From: Anaerolineales bacterium | Lineage (GTDB): Bacteria; Chloroflexota; Anaerolineae; Anaerolineales; Villigracilaceae | Length of the DNA: 64,000 nt | Direction of reading: 5' to 3' | Assembly (NCBI GenBank): GCA_014379595.1 | Contig: JACMLM010000055.1 | Span: 1-64,000, forward strand | Shown: one piece after another, positions 51,630 through 59,580 of the stretch | Layout: each line of letters begins with the position of its first letter | Numbering within the stretch: position 1 is the first letter of the stretch | Notes under the pieces: generated by a model | Databases searched by the model: none | Told to the model about the DNA's origin: nothing | What the model saw: the letters and a program-made list of their open reading frames with translations, nothing else | Program-made: the position numbers and the translations under genes

Positions 51630-54600
51630 ATGGCAATTTTATTGAAGTTACGCGAGGAAGCTGGAGAACTGGTTGTCACATTTGACGACCAGACTGTAAA
51701 GACTGCGCTAGATAAAATTCCAGCGATTGACCGATTGCAAGCCGACCCGTACACGAACGGACAGGTTCTGACTGCCGCGCTGGGGGGCAATGAGCTGTTG
51801 AAGCGGCTCGCTGATGACCCAGATAATTTAATTTTGTTGGATTGCGACGATACAGCCGATGCCTTTGCATGGGAATTTGCCACGCTTCTTCGTGACCGTC
51901 AGTTTTTGTGCGTGAAAGCGGGAATGCTGCGGTTGGTTAATAAGACTTCCGAAGTTTTAAAAACTTCGGAAGTCTCGTCTTTGAATTTCATCGCATTGGC
52001 GGCTGACCCGTTGGTGGATGAAAGCGGCAATCCACGCGAGAGATATCGACTCGATCTGGATAATGAGATGCGTTCCATCCGCGAGACTTTGCAGAACAGC
52101 GGAAAGAATCTCACGGGGCGCAGAATTCCGCCAACGCGCGAACATCTCAACCGCGCTTTGCGGCAGGGACCCGCTGTGCTGCATCTGACCTGTCATGGGA
52201 ATGTGGTGGATACGCCGACGGGCAAGCTGGCGGTGTTGGCGCTTGAAAATAAAGATGGAAGCATTGACCCGCTAACAGGCGCGGATTTGTTGAACATGTC
52301 GCCACGCGGGGTGCTGCGGATGGTGTTGTTGAGTTCGTGCATGACCGCCACTGGCTCACAAGCGAATCTGGCGCGGGCGTTGGCGTTGAACGGTGTGCCG
52401 TTTGCAGTCGGGATGCAGGAATCTTTCCCTGACCCATTGAGCGATGATCTGGCGGTGGCGTTATATGACAGTCTGTTCTCAGGTTTGAGCATTGGCGAGG
52501 CGCTGCGTCAGGCACGGATGAGTTTGGCGCGTCACCCTCAAAGCGTGGGACTGCCCGTCGGGTATGTATCAGCTAACGGGTGGAGCGAAGCGTTTCCCAT
52601 CCAGCAGGGGACGCCCTCGGTGAGCGGACTCGGCAAGCCTGGCGAATCCGCTCTCGGCGGAGAAATCCAGCCGCCGCGCCCGTTGTTGGGACGCAACCTG
52701 GAACTGCATCAAATTGCAAAACATTTTGCCGACGGAGGCAAGGTGATCACAGTGGCGGGGACGGGCGGCATGGGCAAGACCGCACTGGCGGCTGCGTTTG
52801 CCGAACGCTTCGCGTGGATGTGGGCGCGCGGCGTTAGCGGCTATTCGTTTGCCAACGAGGTCAACGCAGCGAATTTCAGGTACGCGCTGATACGTGTGTT
52901 ATTGGGCGATGAGGGAGCGCAGCAGGGCGCGAGCCTGAGCGAGAGCCAGCAGCGCGAAGACATTTTAAAAGCGGCGCGCGAGTGGAACGGCTTGTGGCTG
53001 TTCGATAATTACGAGAGTATTATTCAGGGCATACAGGAAAAACAGCCCGAAGCCGAAAACATCCACAGGCTGATCGCCGACCTTGCCAACGGCGACTCGA
53101 ACATGCTGTTGACTAGCCGCGAACAACCCGCAGGCTTGAGAAATGAACGCCTCTTTCCCGACGGCAATCATTCCCTGCACGGTTTGCGCGACCAGGCCGG
53201 CGTGGAATTATTTTTTCAACATAGCGTAAAGGCAAACGAAAACCCCGAGACTCATATTCAGTTTGCGTTTGATATTCAACATGCGGCAGAGGGGCACCCT
53301 CTGGCTATCGCGCTCTTAGCGGGGGAGTACGACGTGAGCGCGGTGCCGATGCAGGCTTTCCTAGGTAACTGGCAGGATGAACTCGCCAGCGCACGCCGAG
53401 GCGGACTGGCGGGACATCACGCCACCTTCACCATCGCCTTCGAGCGCAGTTATTCACATCTCTCCAAAGACTTGCAGGAAAAATTGGCACTGTTGAGCAT
53501 TTTCCCATTTCCGTTTTTTGCGCATGGCGCAGTAATGAGTTGGGATGGTTCCCAACTCCCTGATGGAGAAGAAGAGATAGATGCTAAGGTGAATGCAACA
53601 CAGCAGAATTTAAGCGAATTTACACGTCGTAGTTTATTGGAAGTGGATGCTAGATACGGTGACGATACCCCCGCGACGTACCGCTTCCAACCCGCCCTGA
53701 GGCAGGAAGCCGCGCGCAGGTTGGATTCTTCACTGACGGCGAGTCAGCAAGTTGGCTACGCCGCATATGGCGCATGGGTGGCAAAGCGTGGGTATCTTGA
53801 CATTCACAGCAACATTGCGCTCAACCGCGTTGTGCGCCTTTCAATGGACGCGATGGAAAAGGCCACCGATTCTTTACAGGGCACGGAACGTCTTTGGCAT
53901 ATCCGCAGGCTGGCGTGGTTGAAGAACGCTTGGGGCGAGACGCGCCTTGCCTTTGACTTAGTGAACTCCGCGATTTCTGAAATCCTGCCCAATGTTGAAA
54001 CCGACCCCGAAAGCGCCAAAGTGGACAGTTCCCTGCGCTATGAGTTGGCTGGTATTTATGTGACGCGCGGCGACCTCGACCGCGCCCTTAGTTTGTATCA
54101 AGAAAGCCTTGCGTCTCTTGAGCAACTCGGCGATAAACAGGGCAAAGCCGCTTCACTCTCTGCTATAGCTAACATTTATGTCACACGTGGTGAACTTGAG
54201 AATGCCCTTGAACTCTACAAGAAAAGTGTAAAAATCCAAAAGCAACTTGACGATAAAGGGGAATTGGCTAGAACACTACACCAAATGGCATATATTTATG
54301 TTACTCGGGGAAATCTGAATCTTGCTCTCGAACTCTATGAAGAAAGTCTGCAACTAAAAGAGCAAATCGGTGATAAACGTGGCAAAGCCAACTCACTGAC
54401 AATGATGGCGAAGATTTTCCTTATCCGCGGCGATCTCGATCGCGCATTACAGATCTTTCAAGAAAGCCTGAAACTTTTTGAGCAACTGGGCGATACACAA
54501 GGCAAGACCAGTCTACTCGCTTTGATGGCGCAGGTCTTCCTGAAACGTGGCGACCTCGACCAGGCTCTCACACTCTACCAAGAAAGTCTTGAATTTTGCG

Positions 54601-55829
54601 AGCAACTCGGCGACAAACAGAATAAAGCTCACACGCTTGGAAATATGGCGCAAGTCTTCCAAATGCGCGGCGACCTCGACCGCGCATTACAGATCCTTCA
54701 AGAGAGCCTGCAAATTCTTAATCAGCTTGGCGATAAAAAGGATAAAGCCGCAATATTGGGGAACATGGCAAATATTTACATGACCCGAAAAGACTGGGAA
54801 CAAGCCGAGAAATTATTACTTGAGGCGCTTGAACTAGTCAAAGCAATCGGTGAGCCGCCCGCTTTTGAAATTATTAAACTTGGTCAGCTTGCTCAGGTAC
54901 GCGGTGACAAGGATACTGCCTTATCTCGTTATCGCGAAGGGCTGGTTATTTTTGAAAGCATGGGCATGCCAGAAGCTCAGGAAGTGCGTGAAATGATTAC
55001 TAGTCTTGAAGGAGGCGCGGTATCCAGTGACGATTCGTTGGCTCAAGTCCTCGCACTGGCGCGGGCCGCAAGTCAACGTGGGGATGTGCAGTCTGCGATT
55101 CAATATCAAGAGCAGGCGGCGTCCCTGGCAAGAGGGGCAGGGGAGAGGCGCGAAGCATTGGTTGCGTTGAGTGTAATTTTATACAACCTTGCTGGTTTTT
55201 ATCAAAAAGCAGAACGCCATGGTGAAGCGGTCAAAGCAATGGAAGAAGTGGTTGCAATTGACAAGCAAACGGGACATCAGGATTTAGAGTCGGATCGTAA
55301 AGCACTTGAAACCTTGCGCCGTATTGCGTCACTCAGGCCAGAAGAACGCGAACAATTGAGACAACAAACTGAGAAAGAACAAGAGCTGCCTAGTGGGGAA
55401 GATGGTTTTGAAGCGCAATTACAGGCGCAACTGGCTCAACTCCCGCCAGAAAAACGTGCGCAGGCAGAGACGCAAATCCGTAAAGCGTATGAAGAATTCC
55501 AGCGTATGACTCCCGAAGAACAGGCTAGAACGCTTCAAGTTGCCAATGACCAAAGCAATCGTGCTCAAATTGACAAAGCCGCCAATCAGGCGCGCGATGC
55601 AGGCTTGGCGTATATTCGCAAACAAGCACCGAAGAAAGACATCCTTGGGTACCTCGATGACATGGCGCAGAAATCCGCAGATGGTGAAGAACCTGGTTCT
55701 CCGTGGCTGGAGGTCGCCGCATTGTGTAATGCATTGATTGCGTTGATCAAAGAAGAAGCTGTCCCACCCGTGCCAGCCGCATATGCGTCCCATTTTTCGG
55801 CGGTACAGAGTGAGATGAAGGAGGAGTAA
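51630..55829 (+). CDS. CHAT protease-STAND NTPase-TPR protein
   Basis: Encodes 1399 residues; AGGAGG lies 9 nt before the ATG. Residues 1-330 are a CHAT (caspase-like) protease domain with the His-Cys dyad His189 (HLTCHG) and Cys237 (LLSSCMT). Residues about 350-640 are an NB-ARC/STAND NTPase: Walker A GTGGMGKT (Lys383), Walker B-like LWLFDNY and sensor LLTSREQP, followed by a winged-helix-like region. Residues 803-1115 contain eight TPRs with a strict 40-residue period. A charged Glu/Gln helical tail ends the protein. This is the layout of NLR-like immune sensors in which TPRs detect a trigger, the STAND ATPase oligomerises and the protease is the effector. The reading frame continues into a zinc-ribbon gene 2 nt later. 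Composition of the first half looks G+C-richer than the flanks, compatible with transfer. Confidence 0.92.
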   Translation: MAILLKLREEAGELVVTFDDQTVKTALDKIPAIDRLQADPYTNGQVLTAALGGNELLKRLADDPDNLILLDCDDTADAFAWEFATLLRDRQFLCVKAGMLRLVNKTSEVLKTSEVSSLNFIALAADPLVDESGNPRERYRLDLDNEMRSIRETLQNSGKNLTGRRIPPTREHLNRALRQGPAVLHLTCHGNVVDTPTGKLAVLALENKDGSIDPLTGADLLNMSPRGVLRMVLLSSCMTATGSQANLARALALNGVPFAVGMQESFPDPLSDDLAVALYDSLFSGLSIGEALRQARMSLARHPQSVGLPVGYVSANGWSEAFPIQQGTPSVSGLGKPGESALGGEIQPPRPLLGRNLELHQIAKHFADGGKVITVAGTGGMGKTALAAAFAERFAWMWARGVSGYSFANEVNAANFRYALIRVLLGDEGAQQGASLSESQQREDILKAAREWNGLWLFDNYESIIQGIQEKQPEAENIHRLIADLANGDSNMLLTSREQPAGLRNERLFPDGNHSLHGLRDQAGVELFFQHSVKANENPETHIQFAFDIQHAAEGHPLAIALLAGEYDVSAVPMQAFLGNWQDELASARRGGLAGHHATFTIAFERSYSHLSKDLQEKLALLSIFPFPFFAHGAVMSWDGSQLPDGEEEIDAKVNATQQNLSEFTRRSLLEVDARYGDDTPATYRFQPALRQEAARRLDSSLTASQQVGYAAYGAWVAKRGYLDIHSNIALNRVVRLSMDAMEKATDSLQGTERLWHIRRLAWLKNAWGETRLAFDLVNSAISEILPNVETDPESAKVDSSLRYELAGIYVTRGDLDRALSLYQESLASLEQLGDKQGKAASLSAIANIYVTRGELENALELYKKSVKIQKQLDDKGELARTLHQMAYIYVTRGNLNLALELYEESLQLKEQIGDKRGKANSLTMMAKIFLIRGDLDRALQIFQESLKLFEQLGDTQGKTSLLALMAQVFLKRGDLDQALTLYQESLEFCEQLGDKQNKAHTLGNMAQVFQMRGDLDRALQILQESLQILNQLGDKKDKAAILGNMANIYMTRKDWEQAEKLLLEALELVKAIGEPPAFEIIKLGQLAQVRGDKDTALSRYREGLVIFESMGMPEAQEVREMITSLEGGAVSSDDSLAQVLALARAASQRGDVQSAIQYQEQAASLARGAGERREALVALSVILYNLAGFYQKAERHGEAVKAMEEVVAIDKQTGHQDLESDRKALETLRRIASLRPEEREQLRQQTEKEQELPSGEDGFEAQLQAQLAQLPPEKRAQAETQIRKAYEEFQRMTPEEQARTLQVANDQSNRAQIDKAANQARDAGLAYIRKQAPKKDILGYLDDMAQKSADGEEPGSPWLEVAALCNALIALIKEEAVPPVPAAYASHFSAVQSEMKEE
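51943..51975. repeat. in-frame palindromic element inside the CHAT coding region
   Basis: A perfect palindrome, arms AGACTTCCGAAGTTTT (51943-51958) and 51960-51975 around a single A. It encodes KTSEV-L-KTSEV, which interrupts the CHAT domain between LRLVN and SSLNFIAL. Both the symmetry and the duplicated peptide point to insertion of a short palindromic element. Confidence 0.7.
54036..54990 (+). repeat. tandem 120-bp TPR-coding repeats
   Basis: Eight consecutive units of about 120 bp encode TPRs. The motif RGDLDRALQI-F/L-QESL recurs nearly unchanged in units 4 and 6 and, with small changes, in units 1 and 5, so some copies are likely products of recent duplication or gene conversion. Confidence 0.8.
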
Positions 55830-55831
55830 TA

Positions 55832-56020
55832 ATGAGCGATAAGATCAAGATTAAATGTCCGCGTTGTGGACATAAATGGGAAAAATCTCTGTCCGAATTG
55901 GAAATCGATCAAACTATTTATCGTGAGATAAATAAAAAACCAGATGTGAAGGTTGTTAAGTATCGAGCATATTGCCCTAATGATGGTACTGTCATCATCA
56001 TCGAAGTTCAGGAGGATTAG
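55832..56020 (+). CDS. small zinc-ribbon protein
   Basis: Encodes 62 residues, starting 2 nt after the CHAT gene stop and behind GGAGGAG. A CPRCGHKW knuckle (residues 9-16) and a later CPND pair (about 48-51) form a three- or four-ligand zinc ribbon, the fourth ligand possibly being His or Asp. The remainder is strongly charged. The position suggests a regulator or accessory of the CHAT-STAND protein. No function is recognised. Confidence 0.8.
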   Translation: MSDKIKIKCPRCGHKWEKSLSELEIDQTIYREINKKPDVKVVKYRAYCPNDGTVIIIEVQED

Positions 56021-56023
56021 TCC

Positions 56024-56467
56024 ATGCCAAAAATCCTGTCCATCCGTGAAGAGAATACTGAAGAAAAGAAACTACGTGAGTGGTTTGAAACTCAATCACT
56101 CGAATCTCCAAAGAATCTTGAAGATGCTGCGCGGCTGTTGATCGGTTTGGTCACTGGTTTGCTTGGCGCGTTATTCGGCGTGTTGACAGTATCTGCTGAA
56201 ACTTTACCCGCGTATCTGTCATTGCCAGCTGTTAAATGGTGTGGCATTCTAGCAGTTGTTTTGTGGCTATCGTCACTACTGTGCGGGCTAGTCGTGGTCA
56301 CGCCGCGCAAATGGCTATCCAATGCGGGCAAACCTGAAACACAAAGCCAGGTTTTCAAAGCGATGCTGAGTCACAAGTCACGGTGGCTGAAGGATGCGGT
56401 CACATTGTTTGCTGGTGGAGTCATTGCTCTGGGAGTTGTCTTAGTGATTGCGTTAGTTAGTATATAG
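56024..56467 (+). CDS. small membrane protein of the CHAT-STAND operon
   Basis: Encodes 147 residues, with AGGAGG 8 nt before the ATG and a 3-nt gap from the zinc-ribbon stop. The N-terminal 45 residues are soluble and acidic. Hydrophobic helices lie at about 38-62, 66-92 and 118-146. It may be the membrane effector or the protease substrate of the adjacent CHAT protein, by analogy with protease-gasdermin pairs, but there is no gasdermin signature and the idea rests on co-location alone. Confidence 0.75.
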   Translation: MPKILSIREENTEEKKLREWFETQSLESPKNLEDAARLLIGLVTGLLGALFGVLTVSAETLPAYLSLPAVKWCGILAVVLWLSSLLCGLVVVTPRKWLSNAGKPETQSQVFKAMLSHKSRWLKDAVTLFAGGVIALGVVLVIALVSI

Positions 56468-56613
56468 GTTTCTGTGTGTGGGGTGGGGGAAGCCGCGCTA
56501 TACGTGTGGATTTGGACATAATCCTAGCAACGAGTTTATAGTTATTAGGTGAAGGGCGCCTGCTTTCTTTGCACGGCGGTCGTAATTTATAGACTACGTT
56601 TTGCACAATAGGG

Positions 56614-56648
56614 GATTGCTTCGGCGAGGTGCATCGCCTCGCAATGAC
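56614..56648. repeat. fragment resembling a dispersed intergenic repeat
   Basis: GATTGCTTCGGCG and the reverse-facing CGCCTCGCAATGAC flank a 7-8 nt centre. This GATTGCTTCG...CGCAATGAC pattern is familiar from short interspersed palindromic repeats of many bacteria. Only one copy is seen in this window. Confidence 0.4.
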
Positions 56649-56658
56649 ATAATAATAT

Positions 56659-56692
56659 AATGCTTTCGATAAGTATTATTATCGAAAGCATT
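56659..56692. other. dif-like tyrosine-recombinase core site
   Basis: Perfect 14-bp inverted arms AATGCTTTCGATAA (56659-56672) and TTATCGAAAGCATT (56679-56692) are separated by a 6-bp centre (GTATTA). The inner ATAA-6bp-TTAT matches the layout of XerCD dif sites. The right arm overlaps the -35 box of the recombinase gene by 2 bp, so an operator role is also possible. Confidence 0.55.
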
Positions 56693-56718
56693 GACAAAAG
56701 TGAAAAACTTCGTATAAT
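56691..56718 (+). promoter_or_regulatory. consensus sigma-70 promoter of the recombinase gene
   Basis: TTGACA (56691-56696), 16-bp spacer, TATAAT (56713-56718): both hexamers are perfect. The ATG at 56726 follows the -10 box by 7 nt, so the transcript is expected to be leaderless. Confidence 0.85.
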
Positions 56719-56725
56719 GATCACT

Positions 56726-57760
56726 ATGGCAAAGCGAACTGATGCTCCAGTGATGATCACAGACGTGATGGCAAAGTATATTGACGTTGTAAAGCTCTCA
56801 CGCAGCGAGCATACAGCGCGTGCGTACAAGAATGCGCTCAAGGTTTTCAACAATGTATTGGTTGAAAAGTGGCTTGACCCTCAAATCACCCCCATTGAAA
56901 AGCTTACAGAAGATGTGCTCTCGCCATTTGCCATGTATCTCAAGACCTTTGCGCCAGCCACCGAGTTTTTGTATCTACAGGCTGTAAAAGGCTTTTATGA
57001 ATATGTAGACTCGGAGCGATATATTGAGGTCAATATATCACGTGTGCGTACGCTCATTCGTCAGCGTGCTCGCCGGCCTGGTATTCGTCTCCCCCAGTTT
57101 CCTGCGGATGATATTGAGCGTGTACTTGCTCATATCACTAAGCCATTGAACTTGGCACAGTACGAACAAAATGAGGTCCTATTAAGTGAACGGTTACGCG
57201 CAGTCCGCGACCGGGCTTTTTTGCTTATGCTAGCAGATACAGGCCTGCGCGTGCATGAGGCTTGTAAGTTAAGACGCGGTGATATAGATTGGAATGAAGG
57301 ACGTGCTGTCATTATTGGTAAGGGCGATAAACAAGCTGTCATCCGATTTACAAAGCGTTCCATGAAAGCGATCAAGGATTATTTATCGCTTCGCTCTCAA
57401 CTCGACGGCGGGTCGGGAAAACAATTGGCTGCCCTGCCCCTCTTCGCTCGCCACGACAAAGGTGCTGGCAAAAAGATAAAGCCGATCACACCCACAACTG
57501 GACGCAATATCGTTACTGAACGTGTAAGAGAAATTTTAGGCGAAGATGCAGTTGGCAAGATCACGCCCCACTCCTTCCGCCATTATTTTGTCACAACCAT
57601 TTTACGTGCGTCAGGGAATTTAAAATTAGCACAGGAACTTGCACGTCATAGCAACATCCAAGTCACTCAGCGCTATGCTCATTTGAGCGATGATGAGTTG
57701 GATAAAGGCTATTACGATATTTTTGAAGAAAGAGAAAAACGAAAAGATCAACTTAAATAA
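56726..57760 (+). CDS. tyrosine recombinase (XerC/D-like integrase family)
   Basis: Encodes 344 residues from the ATG at 56726; the longer in-frame start at 56660 lies in the inverted repeat and promoter and is rejected. Residues about 12-105 are a SAM-like core-binding domain. The catalytic domain has the full set Arg175 (TGLRVHE), Lys199 (IGKGDK), His282 and Arg285 (HSFRHYF), His308 (ARHSNI) and Tyr317 (RYAHL). Length and motif spacing fit Xer-type recombinases. A dif-like site immediately upstream suggests a single-recombinase system of the XerS/XerH kind. Integration of the neighbouring CHAT operon as a mobile unit is the alternative. Confidence 0.92.
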   Translation: MAKRTDAPVMITDVMAKYIDVVKLSRSEHTARAYKNALKVFNNVLVEKWLDPQITPIEKLTEDVLSPFAMYLKTFAPATEFLYLQAVKGFYEYVDSERYIEVNISRVRTLIRQRARRPGIRLPQFPADDIERVLAHITKPLNLAQYEQNEVLLSERLRAVRDRAFLLMLADTGLRVHEACKLRRGDIDWNEGRAVIIGKGDKQAVIRFTKRSMKAIKDYLSLRSQLDGGSGKQLAALPLFARHDKGAGKKIKPITPTTGRNIVTERVREILGEDAVGKITPHSFRHYFVTTILRASGNLKLAQELARHSNIQVTQRYAHLSDDELDKGYYDIFEEREKRKDQLK

Positions 57761-57800
57761 TTAGCCACAGAGCATTTGGTGAACTCTGTGGCTAATTATT
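57756..57800. terminator. bidirectional terminator
   Basis: Perfect 17-bp arms AATAATTAGCCACAGAG (57756-57772) and 57784-57800 with an 11-nt loop. It overlaps the recombinase stop codon and faces the convergent lipoprotein gene. Confidence 0.85.
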
Positions 57801-57808
57801 GTATTTAT

Positions 57809-58564
57809 CTACTTCACTGCTTGGGGTTCACCAAAAATAAAGTTGTCCATCACGGCTACATCTGTATCCTCTGTGCCATCGTCGGGTCCTAGTGCTCCTG
57901 TGCCATATTTAACTTCCACACGGTAAACAATTGCTTCGTCAAATGCCACGCCTAAAAACGATAATCCGTTGTCTGCGATGGGAGTTTCAAAACTTCCAAG
58001 TGAATTGCCATCCACATCAAAATATTCAAACGCAGTATGTGCTGTGTCTACATCCGTATAGACTGCGCCAAATCCGCGAATGGTTGCAGGTGTATTTGTG
58101 CCAGGCACGAAAAAGGTCATCACAACCAGATTGCTTCCAAGCGGTGAAAACAAGCGTTCTTCGCTAAATGTCTTGAAGATGTCAACATACTGCGGATTAA
58201 TATTCCCAAAGCGAGGTAATGTGCCATTCGGGTTATCACTGTCAGCACTAACCATCAGACCTTCGCCAGGTGTATTCAAAACAATTCCACGTGCACGAGG
58301 AGCTTCTGGACCATTGAAGAAATCAGATACATAAAAATAAGGCGCAGAGAATTCATCAGGCAGGCCATCCCAATTGATCTCACGATAACCATCAGGTCCT
58401 TTTGTACCCGGGCTGTCCCCATTATTAGCACCCAATAATGCCCGATACTGCTCTATTGAACTTGTAATATCACCGGCGCCTGTAATCACCTGTGGCTTAG
58501 GTGCGCCTCCACATGAAGACATAAAAATGGCTGCAAACAAAAGAAGCATAATTTTTCTGGACAT
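57809..58564 (-). CDS. secreted lipoprotein, unknown function
   Basis: Encodes 251 residues from the ATG at 58564, with GAGGAG 10 nt upstream; an in-frame start at 58588 is rejected for lack of a ribosome-binding site. The signal ends in the lipobox MSSC (Cys18). The C-terminal half (about 130-245) is a predicted all-beta domain with FGAVYTDVDTAH, FEYFDVDGNSLGSFETP, SFLGVAFDEAIVYRVEV and a closing DVAVMDNFIFGEP. Domains of this look occur in secreted proteins of unknown role, often in surface-associated or carbohydrate-related contexts. No catalytic residues are evident. Confidence 0.82.
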   Translation of the reverse strand: MSRKIMLLLFAAIFMSSCGGAPKPQVITGAGDITSSIEQYRALLGANNGDSPGTKGPDGYREINWDGLPDEFSAPYFYVSDFFNGPEAPRARGIVLNTPGEGLMVSADSDNPNGTLPRFGNINPQYVDIFKTFSEERLFSPLGSNLVVMTFFVPGTNTPATIRGFGAVYTDVDTAHTAFEYFDVDGNSLGSFETPIADNGLSFLGVAFDEAIVYRVEVKYGTGALGPDDGTEDTDVAVMDNFIFGEPQAVK

Positions 58565-58692
58565 GGTGTTTGATCTCCTCATCAACATAGTGCTTTGGCA
58601 TAAAGTGTTTCAATAAATTATACATAGCCAGCTAAATCCCACCACCTGACTTTGGTATGTTAAAGTGACGACTTTGGTATGAAGCAGGTCGA

Positions 58693-59517
58693 TTATTTGA
58701 TGATTTTCTCGCTTCTTTCCCCAACGTATACCTGATACGCTTGCGAAAGAGTCTTTACCCACACTCCAACCTTCCCATCCCCCACTAGCATATTGTCAAT
58801 GGAAATGATCGGCACCACGCCTCGTGAACTGGATGTAATAAATGCTTCGTCAAATTTTTCATCCAGGCGCGGCCATCGATATTCGATAGACATCCCCTGC
58901 CCTCTTGCAAGCCTTAAGATAGCCCGTCTGGTCACGCCGGGCAAAATTCCGTGTTTAGCAGTGACTAAAGTTTTTCCTTTAATAATATAGAAATTGGATG
59001 TCATTCCCTCCAAAGCTTGTCCATTTTTGGTGAGCAAAATTTCAAAAACATCGCCTTCTACTTGTCCACGCTGGGCAATACTGGAAGAAATAAACCCTGT
59101 ATCCTTCACGCGCGGAACCTGACGCACCAACTCTGTTGTGATTACCTTTACGCCATTTTCATAAATTTTCTTCGAAAGCGGCTCAAATGGTTGAGCACCT
59201 ATATAAACTTCACCCTTGTTTTTCGTCAGGATCAATCGTATCCGTGATTCTTTTGGTAAATTCGACTTGGCAATTTGGGCGATCCTGTTACGCAAGGTGG
59301 GCTCGTCAACAGCAGGTGTAAGGTCATATTCCTGTGCAGGCTTATACAATCTCTGTAAATGTAATTTCAGTCCAAGTACTGTTGTCCCATGAGATAATGT
59401 ACCAAAGGTCGTATAAAATCCTTGTGGTAATTCCCGAGTCATTTCATCCAATGTAGTTGCCTGCGTTTCAAAAGGAATATTTCCTGTTTTGGCAAGGTGA
59501 TAAGCAATAATTTTCAT
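58693..59517 (-). CDS. class IV (branched-chain/D-amino acid-type) PLP aminotransferase
   Basis: Encodes 274 residues with fold-type IV features: the PLP lysine Lys138 in RVKDTGF, Glu170 in LEGMTSNFYI, and the phosphate-binding GILPGVTRRAIL. Candidates are branched-chain aminotransferase, D-alanine aminotransferase or aminodeoxychorismate lyase (PabC). The HGTTVLG segment after FGTLS and the length of about 275 leave all three open. It would act in the cytoplasm. Minus-strand TAGAAT (59524-59529) ends 6 nt before the ATG and no Shine-Dalgarno sequence is seen, so initiation is probably leaderless. Confidence 0.88.
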   Translation of the reverse strand: MKIIAYHLAKTGNIPFETQATTLDEMTRELPQGFYTTFGTLSHGTTVLGLKLHLQRLYKPAQEYDLTPAVDEPTLRNRIAQIAKSNLPKESRIRLILTKNKGEVYIGAQPFEPLSKKIYENGVKVITTELVRQVPRVKDTGFISSSIAQRGQVEGDVFEILLTKNGQALEGMTSNFYIIKGKTLVTAKHGILPGVTRRAILRLARGQGMSIEYRWPRLDEKFDEAFITSSSRGVVPIISIDNMLVGDGKVGVWVKTLSQAYQVYVGERSEKIIK

Positions 59518-59523
59518 AGAGTT

Positions 59524-59529
59524 ATTCTA
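59524..59529 (-). promoter_or_regulatory. -10 box of the aminotransferase gene
   Basis: TAGAAT on the minus strand, 6 nt before the ATG at 59517. No convincing -35. Confidence 0.4.
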
Positions 59530-59565
59530 CTATTACTCTCCAACTCCCATTAGACCGAAGTACAA

Positions 59566-59571
59566 TATAAT
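59566..59571 (+). promoter_or_regulatory. -10 box of the unknown protein-kinase pair
   Basis: A perfect TATAAT ends 9 nt before the ATG at 59581. No Shine-Dalgarno sequence separates them, implying an almost leaderless transcript. Confidence 0.5.
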
Positions 59572-59580
59572 CCATCGCCA

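Noticed and set aside
54036-54990. CRISPR-like periodicity
   Set aside because: The 120-bp period is within an open reading frame and encodes TPRs; repeats are degenerate and there are no spacers.
56660-56725. Longer N-terminus for the tyrosine recombinase starting at 56660
   Set aside because: The extra codons run through the perfect inverted repeat and a consensus TTGACA-16-TATAAT promoter; the ATG at 56726 is correctly placed after the -10 box.
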